64,000 nt of DNA from assembly GCA_018342105.1 (NCBI GenBank), contig JAFIRS010000390.1, positions 701,349 through 765,348 on the forward strand. Direction: 5' to 3'. Below the pieces are notes generated by a model that was not told the DNA's origin, ran no database searches, and saw only the letters and a list, made by a program, of their open reading frames with translations. Source of the DNA: Gonioctena quinquepunctata. Lineage: Eukaryota; Arthropoda; Insecta; Coleoptera; Chrysomelidae. Shown here in pieces: positions 21,691-33,582 of the stretch (its first letter is position 1; each line of letters begins with the position of its first letter). Position numbers and translations under genes: made by a program.

Positions 21691-23388
21691 TCCAAAGAAT
21701 AATTTTATTTCTGCTATCAATAAGCAAATATATTTGTAGGCAGCACCGGCAGAAAGCTTTGTGAAATATCAAATCAGATTTTTTATTACCGACGTGTCAA
21801 ATATGTCAATTAGTCAATAACATTTGCGTTTGTTGTTATGTTCTCTAATTGTGTTTTCAGTCATGTTTTCCAGGATCCAACTATACTAACGTATTATGGG
21901 AATATAGATAGTTGAATATAATAAATTTGTGAGTAAATATGACATCCATAAAGAAAGATACTCCAAAATCCTGTTTTCCATTCGAATAGTGAATGCTAGA
22001 TGTCGCCCACTTCGTGGTAATCCTGAATAGTAAGTGACATTTGGAATAAATGAAATATAAATTGTTCAATCAATCAATATGTACTTTATTGACTGAAGAA
22101 ATAAAATTCTCATTGACAAAGCATAGTTTACAATTTATAATAATGAACAATGCAATAAATAAGTATATGTAGGTATAAAAAGATAAAATATTAAATAGTA
22201 CTCAATCACAGTTTGCTTAGAGAGATAGAGAGAAAAAAAATTTAAATTATTGTCGTCAAGAAGAAAATAAAATCATCTTCCAATAAATGTATGTAGGTAT
22301 AGATGTGAAAATCGAAACTTGATTTGAAACCAAACCATTATTCGTATATTCTTGTGAGTGGATTATATCTTGTTTGAATTTACTATCATTTTGTTTGCGA
22401 TTGTTCGAAGAAAGAAAGTGTAAAAGTCATCATGTTTGTACCTATCGCAACAATAACCATTGACAATTTTATTCCGGAAAAATAAAAATTCCTAGCTTTT
22501 CTGCGGCAAAATGTTATTGTTTCATAGTTTTTATAGTATTTATAAACACCCGTTAATGTTCAGTTATGTTTTATGAATGAATAAAATTCAGTTCGTAAAG
22601 TGTTGCCATGACGTCACTTTACGGACAAGTCCGTAAAAGTAACATTTTCGGGTATTTTTTTATTCCCAAAGTTGAAATTTTAGTGCATTTTTATTATCTT
22701 CAATAGATTTTGACAATTATACGAAAATTTTTAATAACAGTATTTCTGAAATTCGACTTTCACTCGTAAATTTACCGTAGTGGCAGTGCTAACTTTATAT
22801 CAAGTTAGCACAGCCTTTAAAATAAAACTAAAAGCAAGATTTTTTTGGATTTACCACAAATTTACGAGAATTATTTGACAAATATTGGGCTAGGTTTTCT
22901 TGATTTTTGAGCAAGTGGCTTGGCTAACTTTATAGGGGTGAATTATACTGAAAAGAAATGCCTATTGAAACACAAATTATTATTCTATAGTTTGTTGCTC
23001 ATGGACAATATATTTCAAGATTATTTAATAACTAAATGCTAATAATCATCTTGATCTTCCAAAGGGAATTTAAATTATTGTAATTAAAAATTTTTTTAAG
23101 ACTTCCAAAGGGAATAGAAGTTATAAGAATCCACTTGCATCTGCCCTTGAATTGGAACATATTCCTAATTACTTTTAAAACAGATGTATTTTCTTCAAAC
23201 TTATTTCCCTGTATCTTATTGCAGATGTAAAATAGTGGATATTATCATGGGCTATAATAATTTTGAGTATCACTTATACAATATTAATTCTTACTTTCAT
23301 GTTGGAAATGTCCTCCAGTGCCCAAGCAAACACCCATCCAAATGAAATGATGATTCATATCTAAAGTTTAAAAAATTACAATATCTTG
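21691..23388. other. AT-rich intergenic with two palindromes
   Basis: No gene was recognised. 22616-22640 holds the hairpin TTTACGGACAAGTCCGTAAA. 22786-22811 holds GTGCTAACTTTATATCAAGT (continuing TAGCAC), nearly the same 26-bp palindrome as at 20369. The CAATCAATCAATATGTACTT stretch at 22065 resembles a LINE tail. Confidence 0.45.
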
Positions 23389-24465
23389 TCAACTCCTCTC
23401 CACATTAACTTTTTCCTTTGGTAATTCTAAAGGCCACCACTGGGGCTTCTGAACTGCGGCAATTCCATTTCCTACGGTAATATTTCTACATTCTAGGGCT
23501 GCACTAACTCTCAAGAGGGCTAGTCCTACAGTTCCCTCAACTCCTCGTAGCTTCCCAAGATTTTTATTTTCGTGAGTTATAATGCTATCTACTGGTAGCT
23601 TCGTAGGTATAGTAGTGAAATACAAAGGCATCAAACGTTTTCTTACAACTCCTGTATGATGAGTCCTTGCTGTGAGCTCTTGCCCAATATAACACCCTTT
23701 GTGAAAACTCACACCATGGAGATAATCACAATTGCATTCAAGAGGAAAACAGTTATCTGGGGGTAAGTCATTTATGCCTTCTCCCACACCTAGGGAGTAC
23801 CTCAAAAATCTATAGTTTTTGTGTGGTTGAGGTGAATCAATGACTGTTATAATTTCATTAATTTCTCGTTTCACATCAGTACCATGTTTGGATATTATGC
23901 GGGAACCTAGTTCTGATAGCCTCGGGTCTTTGAAAATCATTAAATTTTTGTATATTGTGCTACTTGATGAGTCAGGGGTGGTGCTTTTCAGATTATCACA
24001 AGGCACTACGATTCCCTCTATATCAGTATGATTGGCATGTTTATCAATTTCGTCACTCTCGGACTTTATATGATTGCTGTTGAAAAGAGCATGGACCATA
24101 TACTCGTCCCTCAGACTGGAAATGTTAATTTTTCTACGTACTCGATACATTTTCAAATGTTTCATGAGCGAGTCTGACGATTCATCATCACATTCCACGA
24201 AAAAGCTGTCAACTTCTTTGGTTCTGTATATGATGGCATCATGGATAACCCGTCCTTTGGTGTTCAAGAACATGGTGTACATGGAGCCACCCAAACTTTT
24301 ACCGAGATGGTTTATATCATTAGTTATGAGTCCTTGCAGGAACTCTTTCACTTCACTTCCTGCTATTCGTAGAAGCGATCGGCTGTTGAGAGGTTCTAGA
24401 ATGTTTCTCGGAGGTGGAATATTCGAGTAAAACCTTATACTGAGAATTTTTGATAGACCCAACAT
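23389..24465 (-). CDS. IBA57: IBA57, mitochondrial iron-sulfur cluster assembly factor
   Basis: An intact single-exon frame of 358 residues starts at ATG 24463-24465 and ends TAA/TGA-side at 23389. The first 20 or so residues (MLGLSKILSIRFYSN) are basic and hydrophobic, as in a mitochondrial targeting peptide. The fold follows the folate-binding YgfZ/GcvT layout: RSLLRIAGSEVKEFLQGLIT near residue 30-50, FLNTKGRVIHD near 66-76, and the family signature KGCYIGQELTARTHHTG at 256-272 with its conserved Cys. IBA57 works with ISCA1/ISCA2 in making [4Fe-4S] clusters for mitochondrial enzymes such as aconitase and lipoate synthase. The length fits animal orthologues and no key residue is missing. It is the clearest host gene of the window. 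Confidence 0.95.
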   Translation of the reverse strand: MLGLSKILSIRFYSNIPPPRNILEPLNSRSLLRIAGSEVKEFLQGLITNDINHLGKSLGGSMYTMFLNTKGRVIHDAIIYRTKEVDSFFVECDDESSDSLMKHLKMYRVRRKINISSLRDEYMVHALFNSNHIKSESDEIDKHANHTDIEGIVVPCDNLKSTTPDSSSSTIYKNLMIFKDPRLSELGSRIISKHGTDVKREINEIITVIDSPQPHKNYRFLRYSLGVGEGINDLPPDNCFPLECNCDYLHGVSFHKGCYIGQELTARTHHTGVVRKRLMPLYFTTIPTKLPVDSIITHENKNLGKLRGVEGTVGLALLRVSAALECRNITVGNGIAAVQKPQWWPLELPKEKVNVERS

Positions 24466-24479
24466 TTTCTTCGGATAGG

Positions 24480-25040
24480 TAGGTTGGGCAGATTTAGTGA
24501 AGTGGGTTTTGATAGTTACTCACATTCTGTACATTGAAGAACTGATGAAGAAAGCCCTTGACAATTCCAAATGAAAGTTATAGTTATAAAATTAAACACA
24601 ATTTCGAGGTTACATTTAAGTTATGTCACGGCCATCCAGTGCTGCCAACTGTGACTACAAAAAATAAACTCGCCATTTCCCCTCAGACCTACCTCTGTAT
24701 TTCAAGTTTTTGAGCTGATCATAACATTTCAAATATTAGATGGGTTGTTGTGATTGACTTACAAATTTTAATGTAATTCCCGCACTGAGCGTTCTGCATA
24801 ATCTTGAGGCGGGTACTCTCTGGCGACCTGTAACTGCAACGGTTGCAGCAACATATTTTGGTGAGTACGGAGTACATTGACCGTTTTTCGTCGAGCGCAC
24901 CGCTTAACATGTCTAAAAAACTAAAAACCTTGGTGGATGAACTGATTCGATATTGTTTAGATTTTCGAGGGGACACCACCTGTTACTTCAACAGAGCTTC
25001 TTTCTGTGGTAGAATGGCGCCGTCCAAAAATGTTGGTTTA
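24480..25040. other. Intergenic; open stretches on both strands of unknown meaning
   Basis: A minus-strand frame at 24719-24979 (86 residues, with CCCNRCSYRSPESTRL) looks more protein-like than its AT-rich surroundings and is relatively GC-rich. I do not recognise the family. It may be part of a dispersed repeat, since it abuts the hairpin element at 25046. Confidence 0.3.
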
Positions 25041-25045
25041 TATTC

Positions 25046-25152
25046 TCGCTCTGGTCATCTTTGGTTTTGCAAACTGCAGGTTTTCTCTCTTTCTATTGTC
25101 TTGATCTAGAAAGAGAGAAAACGTGCAGATAACCTTTACCAAAGGATGACCA
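25046..25152. repeat. Short hairpin element
   Basis: Outer words CTGGTCATCTTTGGTT and ACCAAAGGATGACCAG are inverted. Inner words GTTTTCTCTCTTTCT and AGAAAGAGAGAAAAC are also inverted around a loop of about 14 bases. This gives a nearly complete 107-bp hairpin without coding sequence, possibly a small MITE. Confidence 0.6.
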
Positions 25153-28100
25153 GCTGTGTTACAACCTGCCCTTAATGTCAGAACTCAGAACTAGTCAGAA
25201 CTTAATTTCTGACATCTGCAGCATCTTATATGAAATAATGTTCAGTGTTTTGTCGGTATCTATGCGTTTTCCATCTCTTTGATTTGAAATCTTGCTTGGC
25301 TTATTCCTGAGTTCTTTAAAAAATCACTTGTTCATCAGTTCATTAGTGCGTGAGGAATTGTTTATTTTCAGGTAGTGTCGTGTGTAAGGATACTTTTTGT
25401 AGAATCGGCCACATTTGTATTTTGTGTGGACAGTATAAAGCCGCAGATTCGAATATTCACCTGTATTCAGTACCAAAAGCAAGTTACAAATCTTGACGAA
25501 TTGACTAATAATGATATTTTCATAGTTCATCATATTGGATGTATTGAATTTTTTATATTTGCTGCAATTTAATGACAATTTCATTTCCAATTCTCCGTCT
25601 GTCAAAATGCAGTTCTACAGATGTCTCTTTTCAACCAATAGAATTAGAACCCGCGAACAGTTCGTCTCAAAAATAAAGCTGAGGAAATAAATTGAAACTA
25701 AAACGCAATTTGCGCCATCTGACACGCTAGTAATCTCTATTATCAAGTAGGCCAAGTGTCGCCAAGTCGATCTCAAACTTCTACAGGTATAAGTGCAAGC
25801 AGCAGGGTTTTTAGACATCTTAGCACCGCTGAATCCACAGGTCCACACTGTCTGCGTATAGTTCGTTCGAACCACACGTCGGTTCCAAGTGAAATGATTG
25901 CCAGAGCCGCATTTATTTTATTTGAAGATGGAAAACTTCTAGGAAGATGGTGGCATCATGAAAAGTATGAAGAAAGAAACGGATCTGCATTACTTGATTA
26001 AAATTTAAAAGTATCAGTGGACATTACAAAAATCGTACCCGAAGGTGTCCAAAATATTTTGAATATTGTATCAATTTGCTTGGACCCAAAATTAAAAAAA
26101 CTGATACCAACTTCAGGGAAAAAAATGTAGTACAAAAAAAATGAATGATGAATGTATTGAAACATTCAGTTGCTTTTCTCTTAGCGATATAATAAAATCA
26201 TCTTTCCCAGTTCCAACGCTTTTCTTCTCTTTCGCTTTCTCCCTTCTCCAAGACGACAATACTTTCATTATTTTTTGTTCACACTCATCCCCTGATGTAT
26301 CCATTACCGTAACTAGCATTTAATTTGAAATGTTAGTCTTTGGATCCCATATTACTGGTTTCTTTCTACACATTTCAATTAAATTGTACGTACTAACCAC
26401 ATGGACAAACCAACTATAAATCTTTGTGTTCGCGGCAAAGACCCAATGATTACACAATGAAAGGATGGCTTATTTCCTATCTTCGTAATTAGGCCAAATT
26501 TCAACTGCACATGCGCGGATTTGCATCGTCATTTGACGTCACCAGGGAAACTGGATGGTTCATCCGCCATAGTTGCCCATGTATTTTTCTACTTTTTCAC
26601 AGTGGTTTTTCTTCCTGTTGTTTTTTAGTGTATATTTTTGCTGAATCATTAGACTTCGTTTGAATGGATTTATAGTGGCCTAAGCAACTATACTTTGTCG
26701 TGAATAAGTGAAAATTGAATCGACTGTTAAGTGCGAGTTGAAGCCCACTTCGTGATAGGACACTTCTGTTTTTCTAACTGTTTTTCGATTTATTGAAAAT
26801 ATTTTAGGTAAATATAGCTCTCGAAGAATGCTGAAGGGTTGACATACTTCCTTAGGCAGTGAGTTCAAGCTGTTTTTACTTCAGATCATGCCGGAAGCCA
26901 TGGTGTCTTGTAAGAACCATCAACAAGCTCTCAAAAACTTCACCCATAAGAATATCGAGACAACTCATTGATTCCTATTTATTATAATCGAAGCAACGAA
27001 GTGCCTTATCACGAAATGACGTTTAAAACGCGATTAACATTAGTTCAATTTATGGGTTATCTACAGAAAACGTGGGCATCTAGAGTTCTAAAAATTCAAT
27101 GGAGCTAAAATAAATTAACACACTAACCAGAAACACTCGAAAGAATCAATAGGTTTAAGTTAAAAATACCTAGATAAAAGGCTTTATAAATCGTGCCAAT
27201 GCATGGACTCTTACATTTATTTATTAACCACAAATATTGATAACTGGCCGAGCAATGCAATGGGTTAAATATTTATTTCCTTGGCAACGCGTAGTTATGG
27301 CAACTGAACACGCCTCCATTTTCGCGCATGCCCATTAATTCAACGTTATCGTTTAGAAAGAGTCCTAGCGATGGTCAGGCTTCATTTGTTTTGGCTTCAC
27401 ATTTGCTGTCTTTATTATCAATATAGGTTCTTAATACATATATGGGCTCTTACCGTAGTGGTGCCGCGGTGACGTCACGTTGCTGGCGGAGAGCAGATAA
27501 AATCGACGAACTCGGCTATCCTTTCTGGTGTATAATCATTGGCAAATACCGACAATTGGCAGCTTAATATGATAATATGTAACACTCCGTGGGACACAGC
27601 ACGTTCTTCTTAATTTTATCGAACCATCTTTCATAACCCTATGCATCCTTCGATTCCTCTACAATTCGTCTCAAGTTAGTTACACTCGCAGACCTCATGT
27701 TACACTTCAAAGAGAGTAAACGTTATCTGTAACGTTTACTCTCTTTGGTTACACTCCATCATTGTCTAAAGATATATTAGACAATGACTCCATTTTTGTA
27801 GTTCACTGATCGAATGGTTTGGGTTTTCGAATGTAGATGACGTCCTCTTCAAGCTTTCCCTCTCTAAATGTCCCCACTTGTCTCTCCTCTTTGGTCATGA
27901 TTTCCCAATTCAGTTATCGTACTACCCAATAGATAGCAATAGGTGTAATTATTCCGCATACGAATATTTGTACCATTGTCTAAAGATTTTGTACTAAGTA
28001 TAAATAAAATGAATTCTCAAATCTCAAAATTGAATAAATTAAAAACAAAATCGAAAAGACATTTTCTACTGGAGAGAATTACATTATCTTTGAAAAATTC

Positions 28101-28946
28101 CAATTCGAAATACAATGCTGGGAACTTCTTTTTAGCAACCACTATCACTATCAGAAAAATTCAGTGATTTTTTTAGCAGGATTTTTTCTGGTGGTGTTAT
28201 TTTTATCTTATTTGAGGTTTCGGACGAAAATTTTCTATGGGATATTCAAAATACTTAGGTGAATATTTTTCCAATTTGATGTTGCTCATTTCAATATCGA
28301 AATCCGCGCAAGAAACGTGGTTTACGATTGAGGTGTGGTGCATTTTTAGCTATGTATGTATTTCACAGTTTTATATTCCGTCGAAATACTACAGGATAAA
28401 ATCGATTTTTCGCAAAAAGGTGATTTTTTTTGTCTTATTGCTTTAAGGTAGATTTCAATAGAAATACTCCCCAATGAGGACGTCACCACAACAAGACTTT
28501 CAAAATTTTTTATATAACGAAACTCGTTAAAAAGTGGAGGCCACATTTTTCTCTACCTCGAAAAAGTTTGAAGATGGGCAAAATCGGTTCAGTAGTTTCG
28601 AAATGGAGGCTGTTGAAAGATTGAAAAAAATCTCAATGTTTAATTTTCATACCAATACCTGCAATTTTTTCTTTATAGAGCTTCATGAGCTCCTCCTTTC
28701 CAAAAGTGTTTCTCTAGGATGTACCTACACAAAAATAAAAAATCGCTGGAAATTACCATTAATGAGAGTTAATAACTTTTGTTTATCCTGTGTGCTCCTT
28801 TCATTTGAGGTTCATTCACTCGTGTCAATCAGATACTATTTGAGTATTTCTTCCCCCGACAAACAGTAGGTACATCATTGTATTTTAACATTTCTCGATT
28901 TCAAACTCACTATATAAATAAATATTAGTTATTCTTTTTTAAGTGA
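25153..28946. other. Long gene-poor stretch
   Basis: No gene could be supported. A short minus-strand stretch at 26160-26319 (KVLSSWRREKAKEKKSVGTG) resembles the middle of MADF/SANT-like domains that accompany some transposases, but it is too short to call. The TIR-only element at 27699-27755 is annotated separately. Several GACGTCA words (26537, 27472) are seen without clear context. Confidence 0.35.
27699..27755. mobile_element. TIR-only relic of the 8.6-kb MITE family
   Basis: CAAAGAGAGTAAACGTTA (27708) and TAACGTTTACTCTCTTTG (to 27747) face each other with only four bases between. They are the ends of the MITE at 8.62-8.79 kb. The direct repeat GTTACACT lies on both sides (27699-27706 and 27748-27755), so the 40-bp hairpin behaves as an insertion with an 8-bp target duplication. 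Confidence 0.75.
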
Positions 28947-30998
28947 TCCCCAACAACACAAGTACATCCCCTGTACATCCCAGGGACGTCCTTCATTTGC
29001 TTCTAGGACTCCCTGGGATATCCTGTGTTGGGACATAGTACATACTAGGGATGTCCCAGGAACATCTACTTTCCACGAAAAGGACACCCAAGGGATGTCC
29101 TTCTGGTACCTCCCAGGGATGTACCAAGTCAATGACAATGGACATCAAAGGGACACCCTAGGGATGTTCTAGAATTAAAGTAGGAAATCCCAGGGACATC
29201 CCTGGGATATATGCGGTACATCCCCTGGACGTCATCGAATGTCCTTTTCTTCCATTCAATTAATTTGAAAAAATTTAAAAAAAGAAAAAAAAAAATAAAA
29301 TTCTTAAATATAAAGAATTATAAAAATAAAAAAAAATAAGATTATATAAAATATATATAAATTGGGAAAAACCAAAAAAAATTAAAAAAAATTACTATAA
29401 CAACATTTCTTGAATTTAAAGAAACTAGATTAAATTTTAAAATTAAAGAATAATCTCATCTTAAAAATATTAAAGAACTAATATAATAAAAAAAATTTTT
29501 TTTAGATATTTATTCAGTAAATAAAATTATAAAACGCAATAATCTATACCCTCCTAATTTTAATATAATACCAGCTAAAATCATAGAACCAGCTTATTAG
29601 GGTGTTGCATTTGTTGCAGGCATTGCATTATCTTTTTCGGTGTGGCTTCTCTCCTTGGTCCTCCTGAAAAACTTCTGCTAAGCCTCCTCACACTGTTTTT
29701 TTATTGCCAATGGCTTCAGAAGATCCTGTAACATATATATTATTGCAGGTGGAATTGAATTGACAATGAAAAAATTACTAATACAGATATCATGTTATAA
29801 GTCTTTCTGGATTTACAATAATGATAAAAATACACACCAAGTATTATTTCTGCATGCATGTGTTGTGTTTCAAGGCTTTATGATCATTTGAATTTTCAAT
29901 AATTTCATGGAAGTTCTCAACAGGATAATTTTAAACTAAATCTTCTCTTGATGTAGGGCTCAATTCTCCAAGGGAAGAACCATCAGACAAATTTTCAGAA
30001 CTTGAATCACATTGATCAACTTCAGGAATTTTATCTGAACTTGTAGATGGTAATGTTATATGATTATCATCATTTACATCCATTAATCGACTAGTAGAAA
30101 GCCCACTACTAGCCTCTAAAGATTATTAATTTTGTCTCCCAAGTTTTCTTGTCCTTTTATAATATTTACTCAGTGTATTTTTTTCTCTCGAGCCTTGAGG
30201 ATACCTTCCTCATACGATCCATTATATCAATATGTACTTATAATAGATTAATAAATATATTCTAAACATAATATTAGGAATCGAATAACCATATTATTGG
30301 AACAATCAAGTCTTTGATCCAAAAGATTACATTCAATATGTTGATAATTGTTTTACCAACCATACACTCAACTATTTATTTGAATTTTTCGACTATGATA
30401 TACCCAACACTATAACTGATAAAATGCTTCAAATCCTCAAAAAAATCGTCAAACACAATAAGGGCGCCGCTAATCTTTTTACATCGAACAAAGAAAAGTT
30501 AGAAACTTGCACATTATGCAAAGTGAGGTTAACATTGTTCACAGATCACCAAAGAATTCAAACAATGTCGCCAAATACACAGAAACCGAACTGTAATTGT
30601 ATTTGGGATTTGTTTATAATTTGTATCATTCTTGAGAATTTAAATGAAGGGTATATTATGCATTAATCATTTTCTGCTTGCGAAATGGTCACTTCCCAGA
30701 AATTTCTAAGATATATTTCCATTTTCATCATAGATATTTTCTAGAACAAAAACAAACATTTTAAAAACAAAATATCAACTTTGAATTTTCAATGAACATT
30801 TTGATGAGTTTCGTCGATTCTTATATATAAAAATGGATATCAGAAATACCAGGGGTATGAATGGGACAACCTATGGATATACCAGATGGGATGTCCTCTG
30901 GACAATCTCTGCGGGACATCCCCTGAATGTCCCAATCATGTCCTTGTAACGCGGTACGTAAAAAGGACATACCTAGGACATCCCTGTGTTGTTAGGGA
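28947..30998. mobile_element. DNA transposon with subterminal GGGATGTCC repeats
   Basis: The ends TCCCCAACAACACA (28947) and TGTGTTGTTAGGGA (to 30998) are inverted. Inside each end, over about 290 bp on the left and 160 bp on the right, a short motif of the form GGGATGTCC/GGACATCCC is repeated more than a dozen times in both orientations. Arrays like this act as transposase binding sites in several cut-and-paste superfamilies. The core is AT-rich. It has a plus-strand open stretch at about 30310-30666 (YVDNCFTNHTLNYLFEFF and on) and acidic minus-strand pieces at 29950-30230, neither recognised. The superfamily is unknown and no clear target duplication was seen. Confidence 0.65.
30424..30666 (+). 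pseudogene. Unrecognised protein fragment in the 28.9-31.0 kb transposon
   Basis: The frame is open from about 30300 and gives roughly 120 residues. It includes DKMLQILKKIVKHNKGAANL and a CTLCK pair of cysteines. Coding character seems real, since the reading stays open upstream of the first ATG. It sits inside a transposon and is probably a remnant of its protein, but no catalytic motif is visible. Confidence 0.3.
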
Positions 30999-31188
30999 TA
31001 TTTAGTTTGCAATCCAAGTAAGTACTATCTATATCCTTATGGGCTAGTTATACTTTCATGTTTCAAATGGAAATTTTCCATTTTCTCTGACACATGATTG
31101 GTTAGCTTAATTGATGACGATTTCAGAATCAATAAATGAATTCTGAAATCTACCTTTTCGACTGGCCGCGCCATCGGTTTTTTTAATT

Positions 31189-31990
31189 TTAATGTTTAGG
31201 TGTTCTAAACATAGTATAGGTATCGAATGATACCCTGTTAATAATAACCTTTTTCTTACGAAATTTAACATGACGTAAAGTTTCTCCTTTGCGCACCTGC
31301 TTCTGATTATATTTAGGCATGCGATTGGATATTATCCCATCATGTTTGCCCCTAATAGTGACGACCAGGTCATCAGCGTAACCTTGAGTCGTGATTCCAG
31401 AGTCATGTAGCTTCACTATCAAATTATCCACAGTCAGTGACCACAGCAAAGGCGATAGAAACCCACCTTTTTCCGCTGTCATTCTTACCGTTTCCTCCCC
31501 AAGTGAAGCCACAATGATTCTGTTTTTAGCATTGCATGTATCCATCTGATCAGTGAGGTTTATATTCCTTTCCTCTAGTGATTTAATGATGGAGTCATGT
31601 GAGGTGTTATCGAAGGCACCCTCTACATCATATGAATGCACATAGAGCCATTTCTTTGGCCAGTTATGTCTTTTCAATGCTTTCAACAAGTATTGTAGAG
31701 CATCAATCGTTGATTTGCCTGCTTGATAGGCGAATTGTTTTTTGTGAAGCGGTCTGTCCAAGATTAAAATAGATGGGATACTGTTCCATTAGAAGTGAAA
31801 GTGGCTTCATAAGAGAAACAAATATGCTTTGGAAAACTAAGGCTATCTTCATTGTGCCCCTGCAATCACATGCAAAAATAAAATCTTGTATCAAAATCCC
31901 TTCCTTGAAGTGTGCTGATCAATTCCGGTTTGTAGGTCTAAAACCGTTCTTCTCCAGAATCCTTCTTACCGAGGTAGATGAAATAGGTGT
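31189..31990 (-). pseudogene. LINE reverse transcriptase fragment, R1/LOA-like
   Basis: The minus strand holds an ordered RT core in one 190-residue frame (31189-31761). It reads KKQFAYQAGKSTIDALQYLL, VHSYDVEGAFDNTSHDSI with the first Asp, GGFLSPLLWSLTVDNLI in place of GVPQG, and GYADDLVV with the catalytic YADD. A further piece at 31760-31990 belongs to the N-terminal RT region. The C-terminal part is missing. Wording is close to the fragment at 20.7-21.7 kb. Confidence 0.8.
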
Positions 31991-31999
31991 ACCTTGAGA

Positions 32000-33060
32000 A
32001 AGATGCGACTTACATCAGTTTTTTGGTTTTCAATTACATGTGTAAGAATATTTGTAATCGTCAGCAGTTATTGGACGTAGACGTTCTCTTGACTCAAATT
32101 GGTTTTCAACACTACCAGTCTATCTGAATGTATGTACTACTTTGGCCACCGTTGCATGGAAAATTCGTCTTTCGGGATGCCTTTAATTGAAAGACTCTGC
32201 ACTTTTAGTAAAGTGGCGACCGGTCAGATTGTCTGAAACTTTGGTATGTTGTTGTACACGACCTAGTAACCAAAAGTGTCAATGGGCCCAACTCAATCCT
32301 ATGACTAGTTTTCTATTAAAGTTTAAAATTGCCCAGTTTTTCTGTTTTTTTTAAAACTTACAAGCTAGATTGCATTTCTGTTTTGGTAATACATTAGTAA
32401 ATACCTACGTACAATTGAGAACATTTATATTCACAGGGTGATTCACAAAGGTAGTTTTTACAAAATCTCCTTTTTCTACTGTGACTGTCAAGGAAGCATA
32501 TTATCAAAAGACCCCTCAATATAGTATATTGACGGAAAAATATTGCGAAGTGCACATTTCATATTTTTTTTAAGGAATAATTCAAAACCCTGTACTTATG
32601 GATTTATTTTTGGGAAAGGGAATACCACTCTCTAAGCTTCAAAATATACAAGGTGGATTACTTGTCGGAAGTTTTTTATTTTAAGAAAAGTTCAAAAACC
32701 ATGAACACCATGTATTCTAAAATTTACCCCGTCAAATATAACTATTTATTCACGTTATTCGACACGAAGCATTGATATTTATAAGATCGATACTTATTGA
32801 TTTGTTGAAAATATAAACAGGATATTCATAAAATCAGATAAATAGAATATCAAATAACTATCTGAATGAAAATGCAAATTTTCAATTTCAGATTTTTTCT
32901 TTTGAGTTATGGCCTTTTCAGAATATCTATCAGATGTAGTTCAATGTCCAGCGTGGCTTTAGCCGGGGAAGTAGTTGTTTTCTGTTAGACATTCACAAAA
33001 AATAACTTCATTTTAATCGCGGATTTTTCAATTCACAGAAAAATCTTTCTATCAATATTC
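32000..33060. other. Intergenic, one transposon-end-like motif
   Basis: No gene was recognised. CAGGGTGATTCACAAAGGTA at 32437 resembles ends of insect mariner-like elements. It may be the outer end of the element whose transposase fragment is at 33063-33345. Confidence 0.35.
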
Positions 33061-33062
33061 AA

Positions 33063-33345
33063 TTGAGAATGTTTCCCTTTTCAACATCGATACTTATGTT
33101 TTTTCAAAATTCTCCTGACACTTTCACGACTGGTATCCAACTCGAAAGCGATCTCCCTAGAGATGCTGTTTTATCGATTTCCACTCTCCATATCTTCAGA
33201 AACAATATTATGTTCATTACCAACATTATTATGAGGCTCTCTTCTGAACTGCTCTTCAAGACGCTTGAAATAATTTCGAGCCGGACATTGTCGTTCGGAG
33301 TATTATTCCGAGTACAGCTGTTGAGCAACAACTGCATTTTGCCAT
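33063..33345 (-). pseudogene. Mariner-like transposase N-terminal fragment
   Basis: In the minus-strand frame running through 33070-33290 the text reads YFKRLEEQFRREPHNN, then after a stop SISREIAFELDTSRESVRRI followed by LKKHKY. That is the second helix-turn-helix of the same insect mariner-like family seen at 11.9, 14.6 and 38.1 kb. The catalytic domain is not present and stops interrupt the piece. Confidence 0.55.
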
Positions 33346-33582
33346 AAACTAAATTAAATAAAACAGCATATCTACTTTTTCGTTACTGTTATAAACTGGT
33401 GGCATACTTAACTTATTTCTATAATCAATGCGAGCAATTCAATAATGTATTCAGACTAACTGACAATTACAGATTATCGAAACGTCAAAATGTGATATGT
33501 GTTCCATAACCACCTTGATAAAATATTGTTATTGAACCGACTACATTATTGTGTTCGTATTGGTTATACACAAAAATAGTTA

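Noticed and set aside
24074..24430. 118-residue open stretch opposite IBA57
   Set aside because: Antisense shadow of the IBA57 coding region.
26160..26319. MADF-like peptide
   Set aside because: Only about 20 suggestive residues; too short for a call.
28929..29138. 69-residue open stretch on the minus strand
   Set aside because: It is a translation of the subterminal GGGATGTCC repeat array.
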